Source: Caballeronia glathei (GTDB taxonomy: Bacteria; Pseudomonadota; Gammaproteobacteria; Burkholderiales; Burkholderiaceae). From it: 64,000 bases of DNA. The notes beneath the pieces were generated by a model. That model saw nothing but the letters and a program-made list of their open reading frames with translations, ran no database searches and was not told where the DNA came from. This document shows positions 17,341 through 27,486 of this stretch, piece by piece. Position numbers and translations under genes: made by a program. The stretch lies in the NCBI RefSeq assembly GCF_000698595.1, contig NZ_JFHC01000004.1, positions 62,001 through 126,000 on the forward strand, written 5' to 3'. How positions within the stretch are numbered: position 1 is the first letter of the stretch; each line of letters starts with the position of its first letter.

Positions 17341-18165
17341 CTAGAACTGCTCGGGAACGTACTTGAACGGATAGTTCGGATCGCGATAGTTGCCGGCCTT
17401 TTGCCGCTTCGGCAACGATACCTTTTCGCGCGGGATCGACTCGTACGGAATACGGCTCAGCAAGTGACTGATGATATTCAGGCGCGCCCGCCTCTTGTTG
17501 TCGGAGCGTGCGACGAACCACGGAGCCAGCTCGGTATCGGTCGCGGCGAACATCTCGTCGCGCGCACGCGAATAGTCGTACCAGCGGCTATACGACTTGA
17601 GATCCATGCCTGTCAGCTTCCACGTCTTGCGCTCGTCCGTGATGCGCGCTTCGAGCCTGCGCGTCTGCTCTTCCTCGCTGACCTCGAGCCAGTACTTGAT
17701 CAGGATGATGCCGGAACCGATCATCGCCCGCTCGATGAGCGGCGTCGATTTCAGGAACGCGTGCGCCTGATCTTCAGTGCAGAAACCCATGACCCGCTCG
17801 ACCCCTGCGCGGTTGTACCAGCTGCGGTCGAAGATCACCACTTCACCGGCGGCGGGAAAATGCGGCAAATAGCGCTGCACGTACATCTGCGTCTTTTCGC
17901 GCTCGGTCGGCGCCGGCAGCGCAACCACGCGAAAGATGCGCGGACTCACGCGTTCGGTGATCGCCTTGATCGTACCGCCCTTGCCCGCGCCGTCACGTCC
18001 TTCGAATACGATGCAGACCTTCGCGCCGGTGTGCACGACCCATTGCTGCAGCTTCACCAGTTCGACGTGAAGGCGCGCAAGCTCCTTGTCGTACTCCTTG
18101 GCCGAAATCCGGTCCCCTGCTTCGGGACCCTTGTCTTTTGCACTTTTCTTCACATCGACAGCCAT
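17341..18165 (-). CDS. ppk2: Polyphosphate kinase 2
   Basis: PPK2 transfers phosphate between polyphosphate and nucleoside di- or triphosphates. The 274 residues hold the Walker A FEGRDGAGKGGTIKA at about 54-68, the Walker B-like region VVIFDRSWYNRAGVERVMG at 109-127 and the lid segment ITDERKTWKLTGMDL. It is a single-domain PPK2 of normal size. ATG 18165 is preceded by GGAGTAAAACC. Monocistronic by spacing: 167 bp to the RRM gene upstream, 187 bp to sulP downstream. Whether it favours GDP or ADP cannot be told from sequence alone. Confidence 0.92.
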   Translation of the reverse strand: MAVDVKKSAKDKGPEAGDRISAKEYDKELARLHVELVKLQQWVVHTGAKVCIVFEGRDGAGKGGTIKAITERVSPRIFRVVALPAPTEREKTQMYVQRYLPHFPAAGEVVIFDRSWYNRAGVERVMGFCTEDQAHAFLKSTPLIERAMIGSGIILIKYWLEVSEEEQTRRLEARITDERKTWKLTGMDLKSYSRWYDYSRARDEMFAATDTELAPWFVARSDNKRRARLNIISHLLSRIPYESIPREKVSLPKRQKAGNYRDPNYPFKYVPEQF

Positions 18166-18333
18166 GGTTTTACTCCGGGACAGCTTGCATTCGATCAGAA
18201 CAGTATAGGCAGCGCCGTTTACGCGTTGTGTTGCGCGGCGAACGTCACCGCGGCGGCCGCGTCTTCCGCTAGTCGAATGCTTGTTGGATTTGGTCTCATC
18301 CTTGCGTGGGGAACGATCGACAAACACTTCGCG

Positions 18334-18588
18334 TCACGCAAAGCCATCCCTCAGAAGCTGCGCGGTGAGCTTGCGGCTCTTCCAGTGCATGTTGTGGATA
18401 CGCTGCTGCAGCTTGCCGATGGCAGTCGGATCGGCGCCCTCGAATGTCACAAGGACGGCCGGCCGCGAACCGTCGCCCGGCTCGTGTTCGATCGCATCGA
18501 ACGACGGAAATCCGTACCTCTGCAGAAACGCGCGGATCTCGTCGTCCGACGTGCCGGGCTCGATGTTGCCAAGAAAAAGGCGGGTCAT
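18334..18588 (-). CDS. Small RRM-type RNA-binding protein
   Basis: An 84-residue protein that is essentially one RNA-recognition motif. RNP2-like RLFLGNI is at residues 3-9 and the RNP1-like strand AVLVTFEGA at about 44-52, with the order beta-alpha-beta-beta-alpha-beta kept (DDEIRAFLQRYGF, IGKLQQRIHNMHW). Unlike typical RRMs the RNP1 has few aromatic residues, so RNA affinity may be modest. It lies 27 bp after the fabI stop, so it may be the last gene of the DUF3141-pta-ackA-fabI transcript. Function unknown; post-transcriptional regulation is a guess from the fold. Confidence 0.75.
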   Translation of the reverse strand: MTRLFLGNIEPGTSDDEIRAFLQRYGFPSFDAIEHEPGDGSRPAVLVTFEGADPTAIGKLQQRIHNMHWKSRKLTAQLLRDGFA

Positions 18589-18615
18589 GGTGCTTGCTCC
18601 AGTAATGCGCGATGG

Positions 18616-19398
18616 CTACGCCATGATGTGCACGCCACCGTCGATATAGACGGTCTCGCCCGACAACCGCCTTGCATAGGGGGTCGCGAGATAGGCGCAG
18701 GTGAACCCCACGTCCATGATGTCGACCAGTTCGCCGAGCGGCGCGCGTTCCGCGGCTTCGGTGAGGAGCAGGTCGAAGTCCTTCAGCCCCGACGCCGCGC
18801 GGGTCTTGAGCGGCCCGGGCGATATCGGATGCACGCGGATGCCCTGCGGTCCGAGCTCGTACGCCAGATAACGCGCCGACGCTTCGAGCGCCGCCTTCAC
18901 CGGCCCCATCACGTTGTAGTTGGAGACGACCTTGTTCGCGCCGTAATAGCTCATCGTGAACATCGTTCCGCCATCCTTCATCAGCGGCGCGGCCAGGCGC
19001 GCCATTCGTATGAAGGAGTGGCACGACACATCCATTGCCTTCGCGAAACCTTCCGCCGAGCAGTTCAGCAAGCCTCCCTGCAGGTCCTGCATGGGCGCCC
19101 ACGCGATGGAATGCACCAGCATGTCGAGCGAGCCCCATTCCTTCCCGATATGCGCGAAGACGGCTTCGAGATCGCCCGGCTGCGCGACATCGAGCGGCAT
19201 GAAGATGGGCGCCTCCAGTTCGCGCGCGAGCGGCTCGACGTATCCTTTGGCCTTCTCGGTGGCGTAGGTGATGGCGAGATCGGCGCCCAGTTCGCGAAAC
19301 GCCTTCGCGCATCCGTATGCAATCGAATATTCATTGGCGATGCCGCAAACCAGTGCTTTCTTTCCTTTCAGGATCTGGCTCGGTGCTGGCTCCGTCAT
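18616..19398 (-). CDS. fabI: Enoyl-[acyl-carrier-protein] reductase, FabI type
   Basis: FabI reduces enoyl-ACP with NAD(P)H in the last step of fatty acid elongation. The 260 residues show the atypical SDR glycine region VCGIANEYSIAYG, the SIAWAP segment, and the catalytic Tyr161-x6-Lys168 (YNVMGPVK) with a further Tyr at 151. Length is usual. It starts by ATGA overlap with the ackA stop. It is probably a second, accessory copy, because the housekeeping fabI is not normally next to ackA-pta; here it may act with acyl-phosphate or acyl-CoA metabolism rather than bulk lipid synthesis. Confidence 0.9.
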   Translation of the reverse strand: MTEPAPSQILKGKKALVCGIANEYSIAYGCAKAFRELGADLAITYATEKAKGYVEPLARELEAPIFMPLDVAQPGDLEAVFAHIGKEWGSLDMLVHSIAWAPMQDLQGGLLNCSAEGFAKAMDVSCHSFIRMARLAAPLMKDGGTMFTMSYYGANKVVSNYNVMGPVKAALEASARYLAYELGPQGIRVHPISPGPLKTRAASGLKDFDLLLTEAAERAPLGELVDIMDVGFTCAYLATPYARRLSGETVYIDGGVHIMA

Positions 19399-20612
19399 GA
19401 CGACGCTCCTCGAAGTTCGGTCGGGGGACGCGCGCCCTTCGCTGCGTTCAGCGTGTGGCGCGCGATCATCAGTTCCTCGTTGGTGGGGATGGCCCACACG
19501 GACACCTTGCTCGATGCCGTGCTGATGCGTGGGCCGCCCGCCTCGTTCGCCGCTGCATCGAGTTCGATGCCGAGCCACGCAGCGTCGCGGCAGACGCTCT
19601 CGCGTATCGCGGGCGCGTGCTCGCCGATGCCCGCGGTGAAGACGAGCGCGTCGATGCCGTTTGCCGCCGCCGCAAGCGATCCCAGCTCGCGCCCGATCCG
19701 GTACGCGAACAGAGCGACGGCCTGACGCGCACGCGGATCGTCGCTTGCAAGGAGCGCGCGCATGTCGCTCGATATGCCCGACACGCCGAGCAGCCCCGAG
19801 CGGCGGTAGATCAGGTCCTCGATGGCGCGCGCGTCCATGTCGAGTTCGTCCATCAGATACAGGATCACGCCGGGGTCGAGACTGCCGCAGCGCGTGCCCA
19901 TCGGCAGGCCGTCGACGGCGGTGAAGCCCATCGTGCTCGCCACGCTCTGCCCGCCCACCATCGCGCACATGCTGCTGCCGTTGCCGAGATGCGCGACGAC
20001 CGTACGGCCGGCGGCCGCCTTCGGATCGAACTGCGCGAGCACGCTGGCAATGTATTCGTATGACAGCCCGTGAAAGCCGTAGCGCCGCACGCCGAGCGAC
20101 GTGATGGAAACCGGCAGCGCGAACGCCTGCGCCACTTCCGGCTGCCCGCGATGAAATGCCGTATCGAAGCAGGCCACCTGCATCAGGTCCGGGCGCAACT
20201 GCGCGAGGATGTCGATGGGCTTGAGATTGTGCGGCTGATGCAGCGGCGCGAGCGGTGCGAGCTTGCCGAGAGTCGCGACGACGTCCTCGGTGACGACCAC
20301 CGCCTGCGTGAAGCTCACCCCGCCATGCACCACCCGATGGCCTACCGCCACGAGCGTGTGGTCGCCGCGATGATTGCGCAGGAAATCGATCAGGTAGGCG
20401 ATCGCGCCGCCATGTCCCAGTTCGACGCCGCTCTCCCAGACGTTCACGCCAATGCATACACCCTGCGCGTCTTCGGCCTTGAAGCGCGGCGCCGTGTAGA
20501 GCCCTTCGATCTGGCCGTGCAGCAGGAGCGGCAGGGCGTCGTCTGCTGCGTCGAACACGCTGAACTTGATGCTCGACGAGCCCGCGTTGAGCACGAGAAT
20601 CACATCGGCCAC
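19395..20612 (-). CDS. ackA: Acetate/propionate kinase
   Basis: A 405-residue ASKHA kinase of normal AckA length interconverting acetyl phosphate plus ADP with acetate plus ATP. Motifs: LNAGSSSIKFSVF at the start, VGHRVVHGG, FDTAFHR, RRYGFHGLSYEYIA, VAHLGNGSSMCA, GFTAVDGLPMGTR and FTAGIGEHAP. Translation begins at GTG 20612, since no ATG precedes the conserved VILVLNAGSS; it is only 4 nt after the pta stop. The gene is the middle member of the pta-ackA-fabI block and should run with Pta to make ATP from acetyl-CoA or a short acyl-CoA. Confidence 0.93.
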   Translation of the reverse strand: MADVILVLNAGSSSIKFSVFDAADDALPLLLHGQIEGLYTAPRFKAEDAQGVCIGVNVWESGVELGHGGAIAYLIDFLRNHRGDHTLVAVGHRVVHGGVSFTQAVVVTEDVVATLGKLAPLAPLHQPHNLKPIDILAQLRPDLMQVACFDTAFHRGQPEVAQAFALPVSITSLGVRRYGFHGLSYEYIASVLAQFDPKAAAGRTVVAHLGNGSSMCAMVGGQSVASTMGFTAVDGLPMGTRCGSLDPGVILYLMDELDMDARAIEDLIYRRSGLLGVSGISSDMRALLASDDPRARQAVALFAYRIGRELGSLAAAANGIDALVFTAGIGEHAPAIRESVCRDAAWLGIELDAAANEAGGPRISTASSKVSVWAIPTNEELMIARHTLNAAKGARPPTELRGASS

Positions 20613-20616
20613 GGTG

Positions 20617-21555
20617 TCACCCCATCACCTTTGCGCCTTCGCGGCGGGCCTTGGCGACCATCGCCGCGACCGCGCACGAAGCGAGCCTCGTCAGAAGGGA
20701 GTCGGCGCGGCTGGTCAGAATGATCGGCACCCGCGCGCCGAGCACGATGCCCGCGGCGTCCGCCCCGGCCAGAAACGACAGACTCTTCGCGAGCATGTTG
20801 CCCGCTTCGAGATCAGGCACGAGGAGCACGTTGGCCCGCCCCGCCACCGGAGAATCGATTTTCTTGATGCGCGCCGCTTCGATATCGATGGCGTTGTCGA
20901 GCGCGAGCGGCCCGTCGACGAGCGCGCCCGTGATCTGATGACGGTCCACCATCTTGCAGAGCGCCGCCGCCTCGACGGTGGAAGGCACCTTCGGGTTGAC
21001 GGTTTCCATCGCCGAGAGGATCGCCACGCGCACCTCGTCGATCTGCAGCGCGTGCGCGAGATCGATTGCGTTTTGCAGGATGTCCGCCTTTTCCTCGAGC
21101 GTCGGGGCGATGTTGACGGCCGCGTCGCTGATGATCAGCGCCTCTGCGCGGCCCGGCACGTCCATGACGAAGCAGTGGCTCACGCGCCGCGCCGTGCGCA
21201 AACCGGTGTCGCGCTTGACGACGGCCGCCATCAGCTCGTCCGTGTGCAGGCTGCCCTTCATCAGCGCTTCCACCTTGCCTTCGCGCACGAGGCGCACGGC
21301 GGTCTCGGCGGCTGCGTTGCTGTACGGCGCATCGATGATCTCCACGCCGGACACGTCCGCGCCGCACGCGGCGGCGACCGCTTCGATCCGCTCGCGCGGC
21401 CCCACGAGAACGGGCACGATCAGACCGAGCCGGAACGCTTCGAGCGCGCCTTCCAGAGACGTCTCGTCGCACGGATGGACAACGGCCGTGGGCGTGGGCG
21501 GAATCGTCTTGCAATAGTCGATCAGACGCTGGTATTTAGCGTGTTTCGCTTCCAT
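20617..21555 (-). CDS. pta: Phosphate acetyl/butyryltransferase
   Basis: A 312-residue PTA_PTB family enzyme exchanging CoA for phosphate on a short acyl group. Visible: VHPCDETSLEGALEA, VPVLVGPRERIEAVA, ALMKGSLHTDELM, RRVSHCFVMDVPG, LIISDAAVNIAP, TGALVDGPLALDNAI, VLLVPDLEAGNMLAKSL. There is no N-terminal regulatory domain as in long Pta, so it is the short form often annotated as phosphate butyryltransferase or, when fused, enoyl-CoA hydratase/phosphate acetyltransferase. ATG 21555 is used; the in-frame TTG one codon upstream is unlikely. It is followed at once by ackA. Confidence 0.92.
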   Translation of the reverse strand: MEAKHAKYQRLIDYCKTIPPTPTAVVHPCDETSLEGALEAFRLGLIVPVLVGPRERIEAVAAACGADVSGVEIIDAPYSNAAAETAVRLVREGKVEALMKGSLHTDELMAAVVKRDTGLRTARRVSHCFVMDVPGRAEALIISDAAVNIAPTLEEKADILQNAIDLAHALQIDEVRVAILSAMETVNPKVPSTVEAAALCKMVDRHQITGALVDGPLALDNAIDIEAARIKKIDSPVAGRANVLLVPDLEAGNMLAKSLSFLAGADAAGIVLGARVPIILTSRADSLLTRLASCAVAAMVAKARREGAKVMG

Positions 21556-21597
21556 CAAGGCTCCCTAGTCATCGACGACGTGGCATTGTGATCGGCT

Positions 21598-23958
21598 TCA
21601 GGCGCGTCCGGCCGTCGCGGGGCGGCGCGTCTTCTCCGCTTTCTCGGCTTTCTCCGCCTTGCCGGCCTTCGGCGCGTTGCCCGCCAGCACCTTCCGGATA
21701 CGCTCGAGCATCGCCAGTTGCTCCGTCGTCGGCGACGTGTCCTGCACGCGCTTGTCGGCCATCAGCTTGTCGAGCAGCGTGAGCAGCCGCTCGCGGTCAG
21801 CGTGATCGCGCAGCAGCGTGGAGAGCGTCTCGACCGCCCGATCCGGCTCGTAGCGCGCGATGAGTTCCTGTTCACCGCGAATGCGCCGCCATTCATACGG
21901 CGGCAGGCCGGGCAAATACTCTGCGTAATCGGACACGAGTTCCTGCTTCAACTCCAGCCGTGACAGCGGCAACGGCTCGCCCTCGCGCTTGAGCAAAAAC
22001 GCCGCGCGTGCGAGCGCCTCGACATAACCGCCTTCCTCGATGGCCGCGAGCGCGTCGCGGACCACCGGCAGCTCGAGCGGATCGATCTTGCGGTCGGCGG
22101 CATTCGTCTGCGCGGCTGGCTCGGCGGCATGATCACGCGCATACAGATTGCCGTAGACAGTGAAGAAGGCCGCCTCGGTCATTGCGTCGCGGATGCCGCG
22201 GTAGTAGTCGAGCGACGCGCTGATCATCTCGGCGCCGAAATGCTCGGCCCGGCGCGCCGGATCGTTCTCGTCGAGCGCCTGGCGATTCGCCTTGACCGCC
22301 TGTTCGGCGGGCGCGAGCCACGAGAGCCACGGATTGAAGCGCGACACCGACCAGTTCTGGAACCGCAGCGGATGAAACGCCCGCAGCAGTTGCGCCGTGC
22401 CGTCGTTCGACATCGCCTGCACGAGCGGCCGGCCGAACAATTCGTAGGCCCGCTGGTTGAAATCCGACACCTCCGCCACCGCTTCGAACGCCTTCTCGTC
22501 GATGCGCTGAAACCGGTTGAGCCGCGCCGTGATGTCTTCGAGGCGGTGCTCCCGAAACTCGACTTCGTATTCGGTCTCGCCACCCGGGCCGCGCGTTTCC
22601 ATGACGTTCATGCCATAGAGACCGGGCGGCAGCCCTTCGATGGTCTTCAACACCGAGACGATCTGCGCATGCTCCTTCTTTGCCACCTTGCCGGAAACGA
22701 AAATGCCGAGATGGCCGACGTTCTCATGCAGCAGCCCGACGATCACCTGACCGCTCGCCTTGATTTCCTCGGTGCTGCCGTAGACGTCCGCCACCCAGTT
22801 GAACGCCTGTTGCGGCGGCGTGATATTGTCGCCCATCGAGGCGAACAGGACGATGGGCGAGCGGATCGCGCGCAGATCGAACGCATTGCCGCTCGACGAC
22901 TTGACGTCGCCGCCCCAGAGCTTGTTGCCGACGAACAGATTGCGCGTGATCCATTCGATCTCTTCGCGATTCATCAGGTAATAGCCGCCCCACCAGCGCT
23001 CGAATTCGAGAAAGCGTGGCGGCTCGGTGTCGGCCTTGTCGAACACGTGATAGAACTTGTCCCACAGGCTGTTGGCGGGATTCAGGTTCTCGAAGTTCTG
23101 CACGAGATGCGCGCCGTCGAACTTGCCGTTGCCCATGTCGGCCGTAAGCGATGCGAGCCACGACCCGCCCAGCATGCCGCCCGCATAGCGCATCGGATTG
23201 TCGCCCTCGCCTTCCGTCCATGCGCCGCCCCAGTAGGACATGGGCGCGCCGTTGATCACGATCGGGCCGGTGTCCTCGGGATCGGAAGCCGCGAGCATCA
23301 TTGCCGCCCATCCGCCCTGGCAGTTGCCGATGAGCGCGGGCTTCGCACTGTCCGGGTGCAGTTCACGCACCTTCTTGACGAAGAGCTGCTCCGCATGACA
23401 GACGTCGAGCAAGGTCTGGCCGGGCTCAGGATCGCGAAAGAAGATGACGAAATACACCGGATGCCCGGCGCGCAGTGCCACGCCCACCTGCGAATCGTCC
23501 TTGAAGCCGCCGATGCCGGGGCCGTGGCCCGCACGCGGATCGATGATGAGATACGGCCGAAGCGACGGATCCACCGTGACGCCCGCGGGCGGCGTGATGC
23601 GCAAGAGCGCGTAGTTGACCGGGCGATCGAACGAGCGCCCGTCGAGCACGGTTTCGTATTCGAAATGAAGAACGGGCTTGAGGCCCTCCGCAGTGTGCTC
23701 GATGAAGTTGTTGCCGCGCTGCCAGAGCGTGTGCCAGAACAGGACCGAACGCTGTGTCGCGTCGACGGCGTAGCCGTACCAGCTTGCCGGATTCATCGCG
23801 GCCGCGGCGGCGGCGAACGGGTCGATCGCATAGTTCGACTTCGCTTCGTTCACGCGCTGCGTGAATTTCTCTTGCGTCGTTTGTACGCGCTTATTGAGTA
23901 CCTTGGCTGCCTTCGCAGCGACGTCCTGACTGCGCGCAAGCTGGGCTCGTGCGTCCAT
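21598..23958 (-). CDS. DUF3141 protein, PhaC-like alpha/beta hydrolase
   Basis: A 786-residue DUF3141 protein. The middle resembles PHA synthase/alpha-beta hydrolase: YLIIDPRAGHGPGIGGFKDDSQ, the nucleophile elbow GNCQGGW with Cys213, FASMGDNITPPQQAFNW and HENVGHLGIFVSG give a Cys-Asp-His set. The N-terminal ~90 residues are phasin-like (FDPFAA/ALAR-type helices, TQEKFTQRVNEAK, WQRGNNFIEH). A Lys/Ala-rich tail (KAGKAEKAEKAEK) resembles PhaP/phasin-binding or DNA-binding tails. ATG 23958 has GGAG upstream; the family begins near here. It heads the block with pta, ackA and fabI. True activity is unproven; polyester or acyl-CoA metabolism is likely. Confidence 0.85.
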   Translation of the reverse strand: MDARAQLARSQDVAAKAAKVLNKRVQTTQEKFTQRVNEAKSNYAIDPFAAAAAAMNPASWYGYAVDATQRSVLFWHTLWQRGNNFIEHTAEGLKPVLHFEYETVLDGRSFDRPVNYALLRITPPAGVTVDPSLRPYLIIDPRAGHGPGIGGFKDDSQVGVALRAGHPVYFVIFFRDPEPGQTLLDVCHAEQLFVKKVRELHPDSAKPALIGNCQGGWAAMMLAASDPEDTGPIVINGAPMSYWGGAWTEGEGDNPMRYAGGMLGGSWLASLTADMGNGKFDGAHLVQNFENLNPANSLWDKFYHVFDKADTEPPRFLEFERWWGGYYLMNREEIEWITRNLFVGNKLWGGDVKSSSGNAFDLRAIRSPIVLFASMGDNITPPQQAFNWVADVYGSTEEIKASGQVIVGLLHENVGHLGIFVSGKVAKKEHAQIVSVLKTIEGLPPGLYGMNVMETRGPGGETEYEVEFREHRLEDITARLNRFQRIDEKAFEAVAEVSDFNQRAYELFGRPLVQAMSNDGTAQLLRAFHPLRFQNWSVSRFNPWLSWLAPAEQAVKANRQALDENDPARRAEHFGAEMISASLDYYRGIRDAMTEAAFFTVYGNLYARDHAAEPAAQTNAADRKIDPLELPVVRDALAAIEEGGYVEALARAAFLLKREGEPLPLSRLELKQELVSDYAEYLPGLPPYEWRRIRGEQELIARYEPDRAVETLSTLLRDHADRERLLTLLDKLMADKRVQDTSPTTEQLAMLERIRKVLAGNAPKAGKAEKAEKAEKTRRPATAGRA

Positions 23959-24281
23959 GGCGAAAACTCCGGGTTGGTTGACTCGATCGACTTTCGCGCG
24001 GCTGGCACGATTGCGCTGTGAGTCGATATTACATAGTCCCCCCGGCGATGTCATCCCGCGAGCCGAACTCGAGACGATTGTTTACATCGAAGCATGCAGT
24101 GCAGGCACTACGCGCGGATTCTTGAACAATGACGCGGCAAGTTGCCGCAGGAGACAGACCGCGCCGGTCACGCGATCAGATGAGGAACTGTCGAGGACAC
24201 CTTCGTCACGGATGCGTCACGCCCCCGACATGTGCCGGAAGCGTGACGCCCGCGAGCGACGCGTTGCGCGCCGGGAAAGAC
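23959..24281. other. Intergenic region upstream of DUF3141 gene
   Basis: These 323 bp separate the end of the Calvin operon from the DUF3141 gene and hold no convincing ORF. The clearest element is a palindrome GCGGCAA-G-TTGCCGC at 24134-24148, about 175 bp upstream of the DUF3141 start. It could be an operator or a terminator stem for the cbb transcript on the opposite side; there is no T-run beside it. Tandem GTGACG/GTCACG motifs occur between 24205 and 24247. Confidence 0.4.
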
Positions 24282-25319
24282 TCAGTGATAGCGACGCGCC
24301 ATCGCATCGAGCGGCATCGGCCGGATGCACTCGGCCTGGCCCGCGCAGCCGAACGCCTCGAAGCGCTCGATGCACAGCGCGCGCGCCGCCGCGGTTGCCG
24401 CCTTCAGCGCGTGGCGCGGATCGAACTCCGAGCGCGCCGAAGCCAGCGCGCGCCGGATCGCGCCCGTCATGGCGAGCCGGATGTCGGTGTCGATGTTCAC
24501 CTTGCGCACGCCGTTCGCGATGCCGCGCTGGATCTCCGCCACCGGCACCCCATACGCTTCGGGAATCTCGCCGCCGTATTCGCGGATCGTCGCGAGCCAC
24601 TCCTGCGGCACCGATGACGACCCGTGCATCACGAGGTGCGTGTCGGGAATGCACTCGTGGATCGCGACGATGCGGTCGATCGCAAGGATGTCGCCGGTCG
24701 GCTGGCGGCTGAATTTGTATGCGCCGTGCGATGTGCCGATCGCGATCGCCAGCGCATCGACCCCCGTTGCCTCGACGAACGCGCGCGCCTGCGCCGGGTC
24801 GGTGAGCAGGTCGTCGCGCGAAAGCGTGCCCTCGGCGCCGACGCCGTCCTCCTCGCCCGCCGCGCCGGTTTCGAGCGAGCCGAGACAGCCAAGCTCCCCT
24901 TCCACCGATACGCCCACCGCGTGCGCCGCCTCCACCACGCGGCGGCTCACTTCGACGTTGTATTCGTAGGCGGCGGGCGTCTTCTGGTCGGGCAGGAGCG
25001 ACCCGTCCATCATCACCGACGTGAAGCCCGAGCGGATCGCCTGCTGGCACACCGACGGACTCGCCCCGTGATCCTGATGCAGCACGACGGGCAGGTCCGG
25101 ATGCGCTTCGAGCGCGGCAAGCACGAGATGGCGCAGGTACGGCTCACCCGCGTACTTGCGCGCACCCGCCGACGCCTGCAGGATCACGGGGCTCTTCGTC
25201 GCCTCCGCGGCCTGCATGATCGCCTGCACCTGCTCCATGTTGTTGACGTTGAACGCGGGCACGCCGTAGCCATGCTCCGCCGCGTGGTCCAGCAGTTGAC
25301 GCAAAGCGATGAAGGCCAT
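24282..25319 (-). CDS. cbbA: Class II fructose-1,6-bisphosphate aldolase (Calvin cycle subtype)
   Basis: A 345-residue zinc aldolase that makes fructose and sedoheptulose bisphosphates in the Calvin cycle. Motifs: [25 protein letters not shown] (zinc His), [44 protein letters not shown] and [17 protein letters not shown]. The length matches CbbA/Fba of autotrophic proteobacteria. Its ATG overlaps the transketolase stop (TGATG), so the two are coupled, and it is the last gene of the operon. Confidence 0.94.
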   Translation of the reverse strand: MAFIALRQLLDHAAEHGYGVPAFNVNNMEQVQAIMQAAEATKSPVILQASAGARKYAGEPYLRHLVLAALEAHPDLPVVLHQDHGASPSVCQQAIRSGFTSVMMDGSLLPDQKTPAAYEYNVEVSRRVVEAAHAVGVSVEGELGCLGSLETGAAGEEDGVGAEGTLSRDDLLTDPAQARAFVEATGVDALAIAIGTSHGAYKFSRQPTGDILAIDRIVAIHECIPDTHLVMHGSSSVPQEWLATIREYGGEIPEAYGVPVAEIQRGIANGVRKVNIDTDIRLAMTGAIRRALASARSEFDPRHALKAATAAARALCIERFEAFGCAGQAECIRPMPLDAMARRYH

Positions 25320-27424
25320 CACAAGCTCCTCGTGGTCATGGTCGTAGCCGTGGATCTTGCGACGCGCCGCGCCGCTTCCACGACGGCTTGCGAAGTCAGC
25401 CCGAAATGCTCGAACAGCGCGGACGCGGGCGCTGACTCGCCGAAGCGGTCGATACCGACCACACCGCCTTCGAGCCCCACATATTGCCGCCAGAACGCGG
25501 TGACGCCCGCTTCCACCGCGACGCGCGGCACGCCTTGCGGCAGCACCCTGTCGCGCCATGCGTATGACTGGCGATCGAACACGGTAGTCGAAGGCATCGA
25601 GACCACACGCGCCAGAATGCCCTCCTCACGCAGCGGCCCGACGGCTTCGAGCGCAAGCACGACTTCGGAGCCGGTCGCGATCAGCACGATGCGCGTGTCG
25701 CCGGGTCCCATCGAGCCGGGCCAGTCGCGCAGCACGTAGCCGCCGCGCTCTATCGCATCGATCTGGTCCTCGTCGCGCGAGACGAAGGGCAGGTTCTGGC
25801 GGCTCAGCAGCAGGCACGACGGACGATCGCGCTCCACCGCGCACACCCAGGCCTGCGCGGTCTCGACGGTATCGCATGGACGCCACACGTCGAGGCCCGG
25901 GATCAGCCGCAGGCTCGCCGCATGTTCGACGGACTGATGCGTCGGCCCGTCCTCGCCGAGTCCGATCGAGTCGTGCGTGAAGACGAATACGGAGCGCGTC
26001 TTCATCAGCGCCGCCATGCGCAGCGCGTTGCGCGAATAGTCGGAAAACGTGAGGAACGTGCCGCCGAACGGAAGGTGACCGCGATGCAGCGCGATGCCGT
26101 TGAGCATCGCGCTCATGCCGAACTCGCGCACGCCGAAGTGCACGTAGTTGCCCCCGTAGTTGCCGCCATGGTGGCCATCGACGGCCGCCCCGCCGGGCTG
26201 CACGGTCACGGCGTCCTTCCAGCGCGTGAGGTTCGAGCCGGTCAGGTCCGCCGATCCGCCAAGCAGTTCGGGCAATGCACGCGCGAGGCCTTCGATGGCG
26301 ATCTGCGAGGCCTTGCGCGTCGCGATCGACTGTCCCGCGCGGTCGGCGTCGCGCACGAGCGCGAGGGCGGCCTCGCGCCATTGCGCGGGCAATGCGCCGC
26401 GTGCACGCCGCTCGAATTCCGCGGCTTCAAGCGCAAAGTGCTGCCGGTAGCTCTCGAAGCGCCGCGTCCAGCCGGCTTCGGCCGCCGCGCCCTGTTCGCG
26501 TGCGTCCCACAGTTGCCGTATCGAACCGGGGATGTCGAACGGCGCGTGCGGCCAGTCGAGCGCCTCGCGCGTCGCGGCGGCTTCCTTGTCGCCGAGCGGT
26601 GCGCCGTGCACGTCGTGCGTGCCGGCCATCGACGGCGCACCCTTGCCGATCACCGTGCGGCAGCAGATGAGCGTCGGGCGTTGCGACGCGCGCGCATCCT
26701 CGATCGCGCGATCGACCGCATCGACGTCGTGTCCGTCCACGCCGCGCACCACGTGCCAACCGTATGCGGCGAAGCGCGAGGGCGTGTCGTCGGCGAACCA
26801 GCGCTCGACATGGCCATCGATCGAGATGCCGTTGTCGTCGTAGAGGACGGTCAGCTTGCCAAGGCCGAGCGTGCCCGCAAGCGACGCGGCCTCATGCGAG
26901 ATCCCTTCCATCAGGCAGCCGTCGCCGACGAACACATAGGTACGGTGATCGACGATATCGTGCCCGGGCCGGTTGAACTCGCGTGCGAGCAGCGCTTCGG
27001 CGAGCGCCATGCCCACCGCGTTCGCGAAGCCCTGTCCGAGCGGACCGGTCGTCGTTTCGACACCGGGGGTCACACCCACTTCCGGATGGCCGGGCGTCCT
27101 GCTGTGCAGCTGACGAAAGCGCTTCAGTTCGTCGAGCGGCAGGTCGTAGCCCGTCAGATGCAGCAGCCCGTAAAGCAGCATGGAACCGTGCCCGTTCGAC
27201 AGCACGAAGCGGTCACGGTCCGGCCAGTCCGGATTGCGCGGATTGTGCTTCAAGTGCCGGCTCCACAGCGCGACCGCGATCTCGGCCATGCCCATCGGCA
27301 TGCCGGGATGCCCGGAGTTCGCCTGCTGGACCGCATCGACGGCGAGCATGCGCAGCGCGTTCGCCATCGTCCGCGTGTCGGTGGAAAGCTCTTGCCTGGG
27401 TAAAGCCTCTGCGACGGCATTCAT
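25319..27424 (-). CDS. cbbT: Transketolase (Calvin operon)
   Basis: A 701-residue thiamine diphosphate enzyme moving two-carbon units among sugar phosphates. Visible: [15 protein letters not shown] near residue 38, [22 protein letters not shown], the ThDP/Mg motif [36 protein letters not shown] and the C-terminal region [14 protein letters not shown]. Full length with all domains. It lies 62 bp after the phosphoribulokinase stop and overlaps the aldolase start, giving a clear operon. It is probably a cbb-dedicated copy separate from the housekeeping tkt. Confidence 0.95.
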   Translation of the reverse strand: MNAVAEALPRQELSTDTRTMANALRMLAVDAVQQANSGHPGMPMGMAEIAVALWSRHLKHNPRNPDWPDRDRFVLSNGHGSMLLYGLLHLTGYDLPLDELKRFRQLHSRTPGHPEVGVTPGVETTTGPLGQGFANAVGMALAEALLAREFNRPGHDIVDHRTYVFVGDGCLMEGISHEAASLAGTLGLGKLTVLYDDNGISIDGHVERWFADDTPSRFAAYGWHVVRGVDGHDVDAVDRAIEDARASQRPTLICCRTVIGKGAPSMAGTHDVHGAPLGDKEAAATREALDWPHAPFDIPGSIRQLWDAREQGAAAEAGWTRRFESYRQHFALEAAEFERRARGALPAQWREAALALVRDADRAGQSIATRKASQIAIEGLARALPELLGGSADLTGSNLTRWKDAVTVQPGGAAVDGHHGGNYGGNYVHFGVREFGMSAMLNGIALHRGHLPFGGTFLTFSDYSRNALRMAALMKTRSVFVFTHDSIGLGEDGPTHQSVEHAASLRLIPGLDVWRPCDTVETAQAWVCAVERDRPSCLLLSRQNLPFVSRDEDQIDAIERGGYVLRDWPGSMGPGDTRIVLIATGSEVVLALEAVGPLREEGILARVVSMPSTTVFDRQSYAWRDRVLPQGVPRVAVEAGVTAFWRQYVGLEGGVVGIDRFGESAPASALFEHFGLTSQAVVEAARRVARSTATTMTTRSL

Positions 27425-27486
27425 CGGATGCCTCCTTTTCTTCGAGTCGGAAAGCGGTTCATGCAGGCCAGCTCATGCAGGCCAGT

